NCBI GenBank assembly: GCA_964549505.1
Contig: CAZJVD010000015.1
Coordinates: 1 to 62,645 of the forward strand
DNA: 62,645 bases
Direction: 5' to 3'
Origin: CAZJVD01 sp964549505
Lineage (GTDB): Bacteria; Bdellovibrionota; UBA1018; CAZJVD01
The notes beneath the pieces were generated by a model, which did no database searches, was not told where the DNA came from, and was given only the letters and a program-made list of their open reading frames with translations. The stretch's first letter is position 1. Each line of letters begins with the position of its first letter. The translations under genes and the position numbers were made by a program. Positions 53,499 to 62,491 of this stretch are shown piece after piece.

Positions 53499-53598
53499 AT
53501 CCGGAAAATTTCAGGACGCGCGGGTACCCATCCATGGGTCATCGGATCGCATCCTGCGATCCTCTTCAGCGCGTCTGAAATTTTCCGGATTGGTGCTC
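53491..53598. repeat. 108-bp inverted repeat overlapping the tRNA-Leu 3' end
   Basis: Arms at 53491-53521 and 53569-53598 pair over 30 bp with one bulged base. The left arm includes the last 8 nt of tRNA-Leu. The loop has two further hairpins: ACCCAT-CC-ATGGGT (53526-53539) and GGATCGCA-TCC-TGCGATCC (53544-53562). No T-run follows, so a simple tRNA terminator is unlikely. Confidence 0.75.
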
Positions 53599-53606
53599 TC
53601 TTAAAG

Positions 53607-53785
53607 AAACGACGATCCGTCGGATCGTCGTGTACCTTACGGAGGGATGAGAAGGTCGGAACGAGCGGGGTGCCCGAGGCACCGCAGGCGCTTTGCGCCG
53701 AGGAGCCCGGGCCGCGAGTGAGACCCGGCCGGAGGTCGAGCGCGGTTAGCGCGAGAACCGAGGCCGAGTCCCTCCGCGAGCACCA
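53607..53785 (+). repeat. structured GC-rich repeat, copy B, ending in duplicated tRNA-Leu tail
   Basis: Homologous to 101-286. It has a hairpin with 11-bp arms (53609-53631), then GTACCT and GGAGGGAT, hairpin GGTGCC-CGA-GGCACC (53669-53683), hairpin GGCGC/GCGCC (53687-53699), the conserved GAACCGAGGCC (53755-53765) and 20 bp identical to the tRNA-Leu 3' end (53766-53785). A further hairpin (53802-53822) and an inverted repeat (53857-53865 with 53897-53905) follow. The rest of 53499-53983 has no gene. Confidence 0.65.
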
Positions 53786-53983
53786 CGCACATCCGCGGCG
53801 AAACGACACTAAAAGTGTCGTTTTGATCGCGGTGCGTTTTCAACGACAGCAAGTACCTTGAAATTAAGCAGCTTTTCGTTTCTCCGGTTGAACTCGAATT
53901 TCAAGTCAGGTTCTTCTGGACACAATGGGATTGAAACTAAACGTAGAGCCAAAAGTGAGGAAGGCTTCGTAACCCGCACGCGA

Positions 53984-54934
53984 TCACGGTCGGTGCAGCA
54001 ATAAAAAGTCGGCGGCTTCCCAGGTTCCTAGCTTGGCTGCGCCGATGGCCTCAAAATGTCTAAACCAGTCGTCGTAAGCAAACTTTGAGATCGCAATCTG
54101 AGGCGAGGGTGACAGAAGAGTTCGACAGTGGACGTCGACCTTCGGTTGATAGCTGCATGACTCCATCGTTCCGGTAAACAGGGAACCAGGATGTGCGAGG
54201 TTATCCACGATCACGTTCGTGGACGTAAGATCTCTGCTTTTTAAATGTTCTTTCAATGTGCGAAGTCCCAGTGCAGGCACACTCCATAAGTTATGAAAAA
54301 CGCCGGAAAACAAGAAACCTTTTTTGCAATCTCCGTTTTGAACGGTCTCAGCAATTCTTTGGGTCATGTGCTCCGTGCGTTCGTTAACGTGATGCAATTT
54401 TCCGAGCGGATCTTTCTGCGGAGAGACGGATTGGCTCACGACAGAAAAAGGAGCGTCGACGAAGTACGTTTTGATTTTTGATTTCTTGGCCCACTCGTAT
54501 TTTAAACGATCCCAATTTGTATACGTGGGGACGTAAAAGCTGGCGCATAATCCCTGCGGATCGGCCACACCTTTGCATAGATCACTTGCCATCTGTTCGA
54601 TCGTGACGGGTTCATTGTCTATGTAGTCCGCCAGAGCCGCTGAATTGAGATCGGATGCCATCTCTAGAAAGAGACAATCATAGTCTGGGTCGATGGCCCG
54701 AATCTCACTCATGAGCGACAATGCTCTTTGCTGAGACTCGGTATCCCCATGGACCTCACCCAACAAAAAAACACTCGGAGACTGAGAGCTGTTCAGTATC
54801 TCTGCGGCACCGAGGCCGGGTCGAGACAAGACAGCGTCGAAGTACCGTGCGGTTTCTTGGCAAACCGACTCTGCCTGGGGATGGGCTAAATCAGGCCATA
54901 GAAGAATGAGAAGGCATAAAAATCTAAGTTTCAT
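53984..54934 (-). CDS. exported TIKI/ChaN/TraB-like protein
   Basis: ATG 54934 starts a good signal peptide (MKLRFLCLLILLWPDLAHP); a longer frame to 55018 adds an unrelated leader. The 316-residue protein has FLLGEVHGDTESQQR (residues ~57-70) and LFLEMASD, the GxxH...E pattern of the EreA/ChaN/TIKI superfamily, which includes haem-binding and metalloprotease members. KKGFLFSGVFHNLW may carry a further conserved His. Function is unknown; periplasmic location is likely. Confidence 0.7.
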   Translation of the reverse strand: MKLRFLCLLILLWPDLAHPQAESVCQETARYFDAVLSRPGLGAAEILNSSQSPSVFLLGEVHGDTESQQRALSLMSEIRAIDPDYDCLFLEMASDLNSAALADYIDNEPVTIEQMASDLCKGVADPQGLCASFYVPTYTNWDRLKYEWAKKSKIKTYFVDAPFSVVSQSVSPQKDPLGKLHHVNERTEHMTQRIAETVQNGDCKKGFLFSGVFHNLWSVPALGLRTLKEHLKSRDLTSTNVIVDNLAHPGSLFTGTMESCSYQPKVDVHCRTLLSPSPQIAISKFAYDDWFRHFEAIGAAKLGTWEAADFLLLHRP

Positions 54935-55071
54935 TGTGGTTGAGGCGTAGTTGAGACGCGGTTGGGGTATTTCTTCGCTCTCGAGACTGAAAATGTCAAA
55001 GGGCCGAGCGGGTCTCATTATTCGACTTTACGCATTAGATGCGCTAATACCGCTTCACATGGAGATTATTT

Positions 55072-55674
55072 ATGACCACTCAGTTTAAGGCATTCGTAGC
55101 GATCTTGGTTGCGAGCTTCGTGTCTCAGTCGATCTCGGCGCTGGCGAAGAACGAGGAAGTTTACACGCGCATTATCTGTGAAGGCACAGCACAGACCCCG
55201 AATTCGACGGCGGAGGGGAGACTTCAGCTCATTTTTGCAGAAAAAGGCGCGGACCGACTTGGTAGAACAATACTAAAGGGGTACGAGCTGCAGGATGGGG
55301 TTGTTTATGCGAGCGTCCTTCCCCTGTTATTTGGTGGTCTAGAAAAAGGCACGATTGAAAAAACCGTCATTTCGACTGACGGCACGGTTGTCTATCGTAT
55401 GTCAAAAAAAGGCGCTGTAAAAACTGACTTGGGACCTATCGAAACTGTGGTCGAAACGGTTGTTTCGACGTCCGATGGTAGAACAGCAAAAGCGATTGTT
55501 TACAGCGATCTCAACACCATTCAGACGGATAAAATGACGGTGCACGTTCCAACCTGGCTCTATCCGACCTGTAAAATCGAAAAACTGTCCGCGTATGAGG
55601 GTGAAGGCTACATCGTGTCTTTGGAGAAAGCCGATGTCGAACTTCAAAAGGCTCTAGAAGAGCTTAGAAAATAA
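55072..55674 (+). CDS. exported protein of unknown function
   Basis: The 200-residue protein has a signal peptide (cleavage near ALAK) and a mature part with two Cys (IICEGTAQ, YPTCKIE) likely forming a disulfide. Alternating polar strands (GTIEKTVISTDGTVVYRM) suggest a small beta-rich periplasmic domain. No family is recognised. It is divergent from the TIKI-like gene. Confidence 0.6.
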   Translation: MTTQFKAFVAILVASFVSQSISALAKNEEVYTRIICEGTAQTPNSTAEGRLQLIFAEKGADRLGRTILKGYELQDGVVYASVLPLLFGGLEKGTIEKTVISTDGTVVYRMSKKGAVKTDLGPIETVVETVVSTSDGRTAKAIVYSDLNTIQTDKMTVHVPTWLYPTCKIEKLSAYEGEGYIVSLEKADVELQKALEELRK

Positions 55675-55695
55675 AGACCCGGCAGTCGACTAGCT

Positions 55696-56079
55696 CTATC
55701 TCGGTTGGAGTAACGGCCGAAAACGGTCCCAGTAACCGCGCGCGGCCACAAGATGAACGACAAAGATCACGGCCGCAATCGTCCATTGTCCGGGCGTCAG
55801 AAAGAAGTGAAATAAGAAAATCTGGATCGTGATCGGTGCCAAGATAATGAGCGCAAGCGGTGCGAAGAAGCCGCTGAGAAGTGCAAGGCCGCAAACCACT
55901 TCAGTAAATTTCAGTACTGGAAAAAAGTATCCGGCAGCCATGAGTCCGCCAAGATAGGCCTGGGCCCCTTCGGGCATTGGGGGCGGAGCCGGCATGAAAT
56001 TGAAGAACCCGTTCAAACCAAATACAAAAAAGTTCAATCCTAAGAGAAGACGTGCAACGAGATAGACTTTCTGTTTCAT
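55696..56079 (-). CDS. DoxX-family membrane protein
   Basis: ATG 56079 follows AGGGGG by 8 nt. The 127-residue protein has four membrane helices and the DoxX start VARLLLGLNFFVFGLNGFFNF, with LKFTEVVCGLALLSGFF in helix two/three. DoxX proteins are small quinone-reactive or unknown-function inner-membrane proteins sometimes linked to redox stress. It is convergent with the exported-protein gene. Confidence 0.85.
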   Translation of the reverse strand: MKQKVYLVARLLLGLNFFVFGLNGFFNFMPAPPPMPEGAQAYLGGLMAAGYFFPVLKFTEVVCGLALLSGFFAPLALIILAPITIQIFLFHFFLTPGQWTIAAVIFVVHLVAARGYWDRFRPLLQPR

Positions 56080-56152
56080 TCGGAATTCCCCCTTGATTCT
56101 TTGAGGATAGCACAACGCAAAATGAACCGGCGCGTCAGTGACGAGAGCGAGG

Positions 56153-56392
56153 CTATTTTTTGTGGGGATGAGGGTGATCGTGCGCTTCTGAGGGATCGTG
56201 ATCGTGGCAGCCGTGAACGGTGCTTTCGCGGACATCGCCGCGGCCGGCGACACGAAACGCGGTCGCTAGTTTCTCGGTCTGTTTGTTCCCGCACGTGGGA
56301 CACATTCCATAATCTCGGTCACGTGATTTCGTGATCTGTTCGAATCGGGCTTTGCATTTTGAGCAGTAGAACTCAAAGAGTGGCATCTCCAT
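56153..56392 (-). CDS. FmdB-family zinc-ribbon protein
   Basis: This 79-residue protein starts MPLFEFYCSKCKARFEQI (from codon 3) and has a second pair CPTC, forming a zinc ribbon of the FmdB/CxxC-CxxC-SSSS type, a putative regulatory protein family. The tail is His/Asp-rich (HGCHDHDPSEAHDHPHPHKK), able to bind extra metal. Start 56386 is an alternative. Confidence 0.85.
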   Translation of the reverse strand: MEMPLFEFYCSKCKARFEQITKSRDRDYGMCPTCGNKQTEKLATAFRVAGRGDVRESTVHGCHDHDPSEAHDHPHPHKK

Positions 56393-56436
56393 ATGATTCT
56401 AACGAACTCTTAGTTATGTTATTCAGGTAGGCAAAA

Positions 56437-56513
56437 GACTCCGTAGCTCAGTTGGATAGAGCAATTGCCTTCTAAGCAATAGGTCGCAGGTTCGAGTCCT
56501 GCCGGAGTCGCCA
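56437..56513 (+). tRNA. tRNA-Arg (TCT)
   Basis: A 77-nt cloverleaf with acceptor GACTCCG/CGGAGTC, anticodon stem ATTGC/GCAAT and loop CTTCTAA (anticodon TCT), T-arm GGTTCGAGTCC and encoded CCA. It is 31 bp upstream of the phosphoesterase gene. Confidence 0.97.
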
Positions 56514-56544
56514 AGTTTGAGCGTACAAGCTATACTGACAGCGC

Positions 56545-57981
56545 GTGAACTCCAACTTTGCATCGGCCCATCACACGATCGTTCTCAGCGACATTCATCT
56601 TGCCGACGCGGAACCACCGCATCCGTCAAATCCACTCTGGAAACGTTTCAAGCGACCGAAGTATTTTATTGATCGGACGTTTGGGCGTTTGCTGGACTAT
56701 CTCCATGAATCGGTCAATGAGCCGATCGAGCTGATCTTGAACGGGGATATTTTCGATTTTGATTCGGTGATGGTGATCCCCGAAAATCCGAGCTTTCACG
56801 TGAGTTGGTTGGAGCGAAAACGCGGGCTGGGATCGTCCGAAGAAAAATCACGCTATAAGATGAGTATCATCCTGCGTGATCATCACGTCTGGGTTGAGGG
56901 GATCGAGCGCCATCTTTCGCGCGGGCACAAGTTGATCTTTGTGATTGGCAACCACGATGTCGAGTTGCATTGGCCCTCGGTACAAGGCGAGATCCTCGAT
57001 CGTATCGATCCCGAAAGCCGTTACCGCTCCAGTGTTCGTTTCTGCGAGTGGTTCTATGTCAGCAATGCTGACACATTGATCGAGCACGGAAACCAATACG
57101 ATTCGTTCTGTCTCTGTCAGAATCCGATTCATCCCGTCATTCGGTCGGGCGCCAATGTTCACGTGCGCTTACCGTTTGGTAATCTTGCGGGCAAGTTCAT
57201 GACGAACGGGATGGGTTTGTTCAATCCCCATGTTGAAGCGAGTTACATCAAAAGTTCGTTTTGGGAGTATGTGGTTTTCTTCTATAAATACGTGATTCGT
57301 GTCCAACCGTTTCTCATCTGGACGTGGTTCTGGGGAGCTGTGTTTACGATGATCTACTCGGTGGGAGAGGGGCTCCGTCCGGCGCTTAAGGACCCGCTCA
57401 CGGTTGAACAACGCGTCGATGATATCGCGGAAAAGTCGAACTCCACGCCGCGTGTGGTGCGGAGTATCCGTGAGCTTCATGTGCATCCGGCGATCTATAA
57501 CCCTTATAAAATTTTGAAAGAACTTTGGCTGGATCGCGGTCTCATGCTGATCGGTATTGCGCTGGCTTCGTTTTGGTTTGTGTCGGTGACTAATCTTGTG
57601 ATTCCGGTTTCGTTCTGGAAGTTTTTCTTGATCCCATTTGTTCTCTTGTTGCCGATCTTTGTTTTTTACGCTCGCTCCGTAGGGTCGGAGACACTCGAAG
57701 TGCAGAAAGTCGCGTTTAAAAAGATCCCCTTGAGCAGTCAGATTGTTGGAGTCGGTCGCGTGGTGCATGGGCACACTCATCGTGAACTTCATGCGCAAAT
57801 GGGGGGCGTTGAGCACCTCAATACGGGGACGTGGTCGCCAGCGTTCTACGACGTCGAATGCATGCGCCCCTACGGTCGGAAATGCTTCGCCTGGATTAAG
57901 CCCGATGGCACAGGTAAACGCTCAGCCGGTCTCTACGAGTGGAAAGACGCCGACGCCGAGTTGATTAAGCCCCTCGACTAA
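56545..57981 (+). CDS. LpxH-like membrane metallophosphoesterase
   Basis: The 478-residue protein carries the calcineurin-like metal motifs DIHLAD, GDIFDF, GNHD, EHGNQYD and the final GHTH (in VVHGHTHREL). Between the fourth and fifth motifs is a long insert with three hydrophobic segments (about residues 250-280, 330-350 and 355-375) that would anchor it in the membrane. It resembles UDP-2,3-diacylglucosamine hydrolases of lipid A synthesis, but is twice as long as LpxH, so the substrate is uncertain. It begins with GTG. Confidence 0.8.
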   Translation: MNSNFASAHHTIVLSDIHLADAEPPHPSNPLWKRFKRPKYFIDRTFGRLLDYLHESVNEPIELILNGDIFDFDSVMVIPENPSFHVSWLERKRGLGSSEEKSRYKMSIILRDHHVWVEGIERHLSRGHKLIFVIGNHDVELHWPSVQGEILDRIDPESRYRSSVRFCEWFYVSNADTLIEHGNQYDSFCLCQNPIHPVIRSGANVHVRLPFGNLAGKFMTNGMGLFNPHVEASYIKSSFWEYVVFFYKYVIRVQPFLIWTWFWGAVFTMIYSVGEGLRPALKDPLTVEQRVDDIAEKSNSTPRVVRSIRELHVHPAIYNPYKILKELWLDRGLMLIGIALASFWFVSVTNLVIPVSFWKFFLIPFVLLLPIFVFYARSVGSETLEVQKVAFKKIPLSSQIVGVGRVVHGHTHRELHAQMGGVEHLNTGTWSPAFYDVECMRPYGRKCFAWIKPDGTGKRSAGLYEWKDADAELIKPLD

Positions 57982-58056
57982 GGTTTGTTTAAGCTTTGTT
58001 GCGGCGACTGTAATGCCACTTGATAGAGTGAACCGAACCATTGTACGACCTAGTGC

Positions 58057-59292
58057 ATGGGACAGGTCGCGCCACTGTTTTCGGTCGAAGCGAAGGACAT
58101 TCTCGCAGCGGATGCTGTTCTATCTAAGATTCTTCCGCCGAGCCCTCTGATTCGGAACAACTGGATGTCAGAGGAGTTTGGTTGCGAAGTGTATCTCAAG
58201 CTCGAAAACATGCAGCCGATCGGGTCTTTCAAGATCCGCGGGGCGACGTACAAGATTTCTCGCCTGTCGACTGAAGAACGTAAGCGAGGCGTCCTTGCGG
58301 CTAGTGCGGGTAACCACGCTCAAGGTGTTGCGTGGGGCTCTCGAAACTTTGGTGTTCAGGCGACGATCGTGATGCCGGTCGGTGCACCACTCACAAAGAT
58401 CAAACGCACTCAGGACTTGGGAGCGAAAGTTATTTTCAGTGGTGAGAACTACGATGGAGCGTACGCGGCCGCACGCAAGATGGCCGATGAGACCGGCCAG
58501 GTTTATGTCCACGCGTTTGAAGATCCTGATGTGATTGCCGGTCAAGGATGTATTGCACTTGAGATTTTAAAGCAGCTTCCCGATGTCGATGTGGTGATCG
58601 GATCGATGGGCGGCGGCGGTTTAATGACCGGTGTGTCGATCGCTCTTAAGAACGCAAAGAAAGACATCATGACAGTCGGTTGTCAGGCCCAAGGCTCAAG
58701 CGCGTTGGTTCAAGCGCTACGAAAAAAGAGCCAAGTGACATTGTCACACTCGAAAACGTTTGCGGACGGAATTGCAGTGGCTAAGTCGAGTGAGAGTATT
58801 CGGGCCCTTTTAGAGGGAGTTCTTGATCAGGCGGTCGAAGTCGACGACGACTCCATTGCTGAAGCGGTATTGGTTCTCATCGAGAAAGCTAAGACTGTGG
58901 CAGAGGGTTCGGGCGCCGCTCCTTACGCGGCACTGGATCGCGTCCGTGGAGAAATTCGTGGTAAAAAAGTCGTCGTTATCGTTTCGGGCGGAAACATCGA
59001 TCTGAATTTGATGAACCGAATTATCGATCAAGGTCTCATCCGCGCAGGTCGGCGCCTACGCGTGAATGTGCAGATCTCCGATCAAACAGGCTCGTTAGCT
59101 CGTTTGACCAAACTGATCGCTGAGAGTCAGGCCAATATCATTCAGGCGATTCATGATCGTAACTCACCGACCATCCGCATGGACGAAACCGGCGTAGAAT
59201 TGACACTCGAAACGCGTGGGTCCGATCATAGTCGCGCGGTGATCGAGTCTTTAAAGCAGCACGCGATTCGCGTTGAGGTTCTCACCCCCTGA
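58057..59292 (+). CDS. ilvA: threonine ammonia-lyase
   Basis: This PLP enzyme deaminates threonine to 2-oxobutanoate, first step to isoleucine. PLP Lys59 is in GSFKIRGA, followed by the phosphate-binding GSMGGGGLMTG and SGGNIDLN. At 411 residues with a single C-terminal ACT domain (RVNVQISDQTGSLARLTKLI) it is the short form, between catabolic TdcB and the ~510-residue IlvA with doubled ACT-like domains. Confidence 0.93.
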   Translation: MGQVAPLFSVEAKDILAADAVLSKILPPSPLIRNNWMSEEFGCEVYLKLENMQPIGSFKIRGATYKISRLSTEERKRGVLAASAGNHAQGVAWGSRNFGVQATIVMPVGAPLTKIKRTQDLGAKVIFSGENYDGAYAAARKMADETGQVYVHAFEDPDVIAGQGCIALEILKQLPDVDVVIGSMGGGGLMTGVSIALKNAKKDIMTVGCQAQGSSALVQALRKKSQVTLSHSKTFADGIAVAKSSESIRALLEGVLDQAVEVDDDSIAEAVLVLIEKAKTVAEGSGAAPYAALDRVRGEIRGKKVVVIVSGGNIDLNLMNRIIDQGLIRAGRRLRVNVQISDQTGSLARLTKLIAESQANIIQAIHDRNSPTIRMDETGVELTLETRGSDHSRAVIESLKQHAIRVEVLTP

Positions 59293-59374
59293 GGCTGCTT
59301 TGCGCAGGGCCTTCTTTGCCTTTTTAAATACGCGTAATTGAATCATTCTCACTTTGTCCCTAGACTAATACCTG

Positions 59375-61240
59375 ATGCCAAGGATGGCTTGGGCGGTTCT
59401 CCCGCTCGTATTATCGGTCCTATCAGCGGGATGTCTCGGTGGTGGTAAAAAGAAAGCCCCTGAGCCTGTCTCGGGTGCACCCACGAGTTGCTACGATCTT
59501 CCGTCGACACCTGCGAGTACAGTTCAGGGAACGGGGATGGTCTTTGACCCCGACCCGGCGTCATCTTCTGGAAATCCTAATCTTCCACCAACAGCTTCAT
59601 CACTCGATAGTACGCGCAAAGAAGTGGCGCTCGATTTTCTCAACGGTCGAGGTCTTCTCGAAGGTCGTTACGTTGACGTTCGTAACCGGCTCGAATGCAA
59701 CGATCGCTACGGGACGCTGTCACCTGATCACGTCTTTTCGTATCCACACTCGGAAAGCAGTTTTCAAGAAGTGATGACCTACTATCAAGGGACGGCACTC
59801 CGGCGACGCCTCGACGAAGCCGGCGTTATGCTTCCGAATTCGCCTCTGAAACTCGTGGCCCACTGTATGCGCGACGATAACGCTTACTACATGCGGCAGC
59901 TGAGCACGACGGGGCCAGCAACGGAGTACGTTTGCATGGGAGATTCGATCGAAACTCCAGGAGCGAGTTACGCTGACGACGCTTATGTGACGTTGCACGA
60001 GATTCAGCACGGACAGACGGCTAATCACTATTCGTCATTCGATGATTTTGGCCAGTTCATGTACGACGAGGCCGGTGCTCTCAGTGAGTCTCTTTCGGAT
60101 TTTGTCGCCCTCATGATGGAAGCTGACAATACGCTCCTCGATCCTCGCGTATTCAGTCGATGGGCTCTCGGACTTTTTGTGCCGGGACGTAGTGGGGCGC
60201 GCGGTGCTCATCGCTGTCCGCGCTATGATCCAGGTTATCCGGACTGTCCCGGGTACCAGAACGGACCATCGGGTTTTAGTTCGGATCTTGGTCGCGTGAG
60301 TTACTCGTATCCGGACGGTATGGGATTTCCCATGAACACAAGTCATCAAGGTCCCGGAGTGATGCAAGGAATTTTCTTAGGCGACCCGATTCAGGAGGAA
60401 ATTCATCGCACGGGAATACCCATTGTCGGCGCGCTTTGGGAAGCGTTCGATCGTGTGGTGGCCAATCACCAAGGCAACTACGATCTTGTGCGCGGACTTT
60501 TCTTTGTGCTGATTCATCGCGTGCTGGCAGCGATGCCAAAGCCGAATGCCCTTCTTGCGGTCAGTCCCGTCACATTCCGAGGATTTGCAGCAAAACTCGT
60601 CGAGTGGGCTCCGAGTTTGGGATGGAGTACCGAGGATCAGGCGGATCTTGTACAGGCACTCACCGATCGCGGATTTGTGGGTGGACCTAAGGTCGAGGGC
60701 AGTTGGGTTCGCGTGACACCACAAAGTCTTGTGATCCAGGATTCACCCGCAACCCTGAAGCAGTGGTTCGGTCCGGTTCTAAGTTCGGTTGTCACTCAGA
60801 ATGCGGGCAATCTGAAACTGAGCCGTGGCGACGCGGCTGCCATCTGGTTTGATCTAGAAAATCTATCGCAGAACACAGCCGGAGGAGTTCGCCTTCGAGT
60901 AAAGATCACGCAAGGTGATGTTGATTTTCTTTCGTGGAACTTCAACTACGGGCTCGTGTCCGCCAAGGAAGCGGAGATCATGTATTCAAAGGTCAACGGT
61001 GCACTCATTGTTTCCAGTCTTCAGAGTTCCAACACGCTTCTCAATGTTCCCGCGACGACGTTCTATTCAGGAACCAATCGCTACTTTGCGACAGGTCCGG
61101 GAGGAAGTGCTCCTTACACTGCGCTCTACATAAAAGTACAAAACTCAGCACCGTCGGGTCAGATCGTTCATTTTGATGTGACCGTTACGCCTTCCAATGG
61201 TGATGCCACGGTGGTTTCTCTCGAGGTCCCCATTGACTAA
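59375..61240 (+). CDS. lipoprotein with thermolysin-like (M4) metallopeptidase core
   Basis: A 621-residue lipoprotein (lipobox LSAGC, Cys20). Zinc ligands are HEIQH (208-212) and Glu238 in EAGALSESLSD, which aligns well with the ESGAINEAISD helix of thermolysin, including Asp242. A clear match to the later thermolysin DxxGVHxNS block (catalytic His231) is not found; MNTSHQGPG near residue 325 may replace it. Residues ~440-620 are a beta-rich C-terminal domain. It lacks the N-terminal FTP/PepSY propeptide that M4 enzymes normally carry; this is encoded by the next gene. Confidence 0.8.
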   Translation: MPRMAWAVLPLVLSVLSAGCLGGGKKKAPEPVSGAPTSCYDLPSTPASTVQGTGMVFDPDPASSSGNPNLPPTASSLDSTRKEVALDFLNGRGLLEGRYVDVRNRLECNDRYGTLSPDHVFSYPHSESSFQEVMTYYQGTALRRRLDEAGVMLPNSPLKLVAHCMRDDNAYYMRQLSTTGPATEYVCMGDSIETPGASYADDAYVTLHEIQHGQTANHYSSFDDFGQFMYDEAGALSESLSDFVALMMEADNTLLDPRVFSRWALGLFVPGRSGARGAHRCPRYDPGYPDCPGYQNGPSGFSSDLGRVSYSYPDGMGFPMNTSHQGPGVMQGIFLGDPIQEEIHRTGIPIVGALWEAFDRVVANHQGNYDLVRGLFFVLIHRVLAAMPKPNALLAVSPVTFRGFAAKLVEWAPSLGWSTEDQADLVQALTDRGFVGGPKVEGSWVRVTPQSLVIQDSPATLKQWFGPVLSSVVTQNAGNLKLSRGDAAAIWFDLENLSQNTAGGVRLRVKITQGDVDFLSWNFNYGLVSAKEAEIMYSKVNGALIVSSLQSSNTLLNVPATTFYSGTNRYFATGPGGSAPYTALYIKVQNSAPSGQIVHFDVTVTPSNGDATVVSLEVPID

Positions 61241-62063
61241 ACGACGAGGTTCTCTGGTTATCGTAGCGTTGATCGTTTCGATCGTGCTCTGGACACGACA
61301 TAAGACAGAAGAATCCACAGAAGAGTCGTATGACGGCGCCGTGCGTACGATCACACATTCTTCGGATACGATTGTTTCCGAGGAGTCGGCACCCAAACGG
61401 AGTTCGGTCGTTGTTGAGCGTGTTCCGGCGACGGCGAAGAAGTTCGAATCACTCTGGCGTCGTTTCGATGCAAAGTATGGTCCTGGGCTTGAGGCCGAAA
61501 CAGTCGATGGTCGAAAACTCGCCCGTGTTTTAGGCCGGCCGGGGAGTCGCAGTCATCGGAGTGCCTCGGGATTTCGTCTGAACGATGGTCGTACGATTCT
61601 GGCTCTTGGTGCTGAAATCTTGCGTGACGGGAAAGAGATGATTTGGGGATACTCGGGAGCAGAGTTCCTCACGCCGATCGTCGAGACCCGAGGAACGTTT
61701 GCGACGGTGACCTGGCGACAAGTCGTGGCCGGTGTTCCGCTTCATCCGGCAGCCTATATTGAAATGCAATTTGGGGAATATGGCGAACTTCTCAGTCTAC
61801 ACTCCAGTCTCCGACAACTACCCACGATCGAAAACGAACCCAAATTGTCAAAGGACCAAGCTGCAGCTCGGGTCCGTTCGATCAGCCCTTCGTCCGGAGA
61901 GGCACAAGGTGGCGACCTCGTTCTTTGGATCGATGCTCTGCGATCATCGAAAAACCAAACGACGCTGGCGTATGCGTACGGCTTTTATCAAGGGACCGAA
62001 GAAGTTCTTGTGGATGCAGCGACAGGAGCAGAATTACTTCGACGAAAGCGGTCGGTTGAGTAG
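61233..62063 (+). CDS. stand-alone M4-type propeptide, membrane anchored
   Basis: TTG 61233 overlaps the peptidase stop and has GAGG upstream. The 276-residue protein has an N-terminal anchor (LVIVALIVSIVLW) and then resembles the FTP and PepSY propeptide of thermolysin-like enzymes: VTWRQVVAGVPLHPAAYIEMQFGEYGELLSL, LSKDQAAARV and the closing VDAATGAELL. In M4 peptidases this segment acts as intramolecular chaperone and inhibitor. Here it is a separate polypeptide, coupled to the lipoprotein gene, suggesting in-trans folding or restraint of the peptidase. Confidence 0.8.
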   Translation: MTKRRGSLVIVALIVSIVLWTRHKTEESTEESYDGAVRTITHSSDTIVSEESAPKRSSVVVERVPATAKKFESLWRRFDAKYGPGLEAETVDGRKLARVLGRPGSRSHRSASGFRLNDGRTILALGAEILRDGKEMIWGYSGAEFLTPIVETRGTFATVTWRQVVAGVPLHPAAYIEMQFGEYGELLSLHSSLRQLPTIENEPKLSKDQAAARVRSISPSSGEAQGGDLVLWIDALRSSKNQTTLAYAYGFYQGTEEVLVDAATGAELLRRKRSVE

Positions 62064-62099
62064 AGCACCGGACCAAGCTGCGCGACGTGTGTTAGCGCT

Positions 62100-62370
62100 T
62101 TTCGTGGGTTTTTTTAAAGATCGCTTTTAAGCGCGTTCGAGTGCGTGCTTTTAAGCGGGTTCTTGAGTTCAGTTTTGAGGGCTCAGTGTTGAGCGTGCGA
62201 TCCGCCCGATGCGAAAGACGGACTTCTCAGAGTAAGACGCTGCTTTGAATGCGATCTTGCCCCCTCGGCCTAAGGCGCGAACGGCGTTAGGCGGTCGCGG
62301 ATTGCGGCGCGCGAGGCGATCGCAGAGTAAGACGCGAGATGCGAATGCGGTAAGTGCGAACACTGCCTAA
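62100..62370. repeat. palindrome-rich spacer beside Y1 transposase
   Basis: Contains CGCTT-TT-AAGCG (62122-62133) and a near copy (about 62147-62158), a GCCTAA/TTAGGC hairpin (about 62268-62293), and CAGAGTAAGACGC twice (about 62227 and 62324). The 62064-62491 gap shows no credible gene. Short palindromes next to a REP-associated transposase are the expected substrate type. Confidence 0.5.
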
Positions 62371-62491
62371 GTTTTTCAGCCTGTTGCCGTAAGACTTTGG
62401 ATCTGCGCGGTTGCGAATTTGTGGTGATTTGTATACCTTCGCTCACCGACGCATGACGCCCAAGTGCAACACCTGCATGGATAGGTAACCG

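Noticed and set aside
53491..53598. Simple Rho-independent terminator for tRNA-Leu
   Set aside because: The stem is 30 bp with a 47-nt structured loop, starts inside the mature tRNA and has no T-run, unlike a terminator.
53447..53809. Minus-strand open frame across tRNA-Leu and its repeats
   Set aside because: Its end is the usual spurious peptide read antisense through a tRNA-Leu gene, so it is not a gene.
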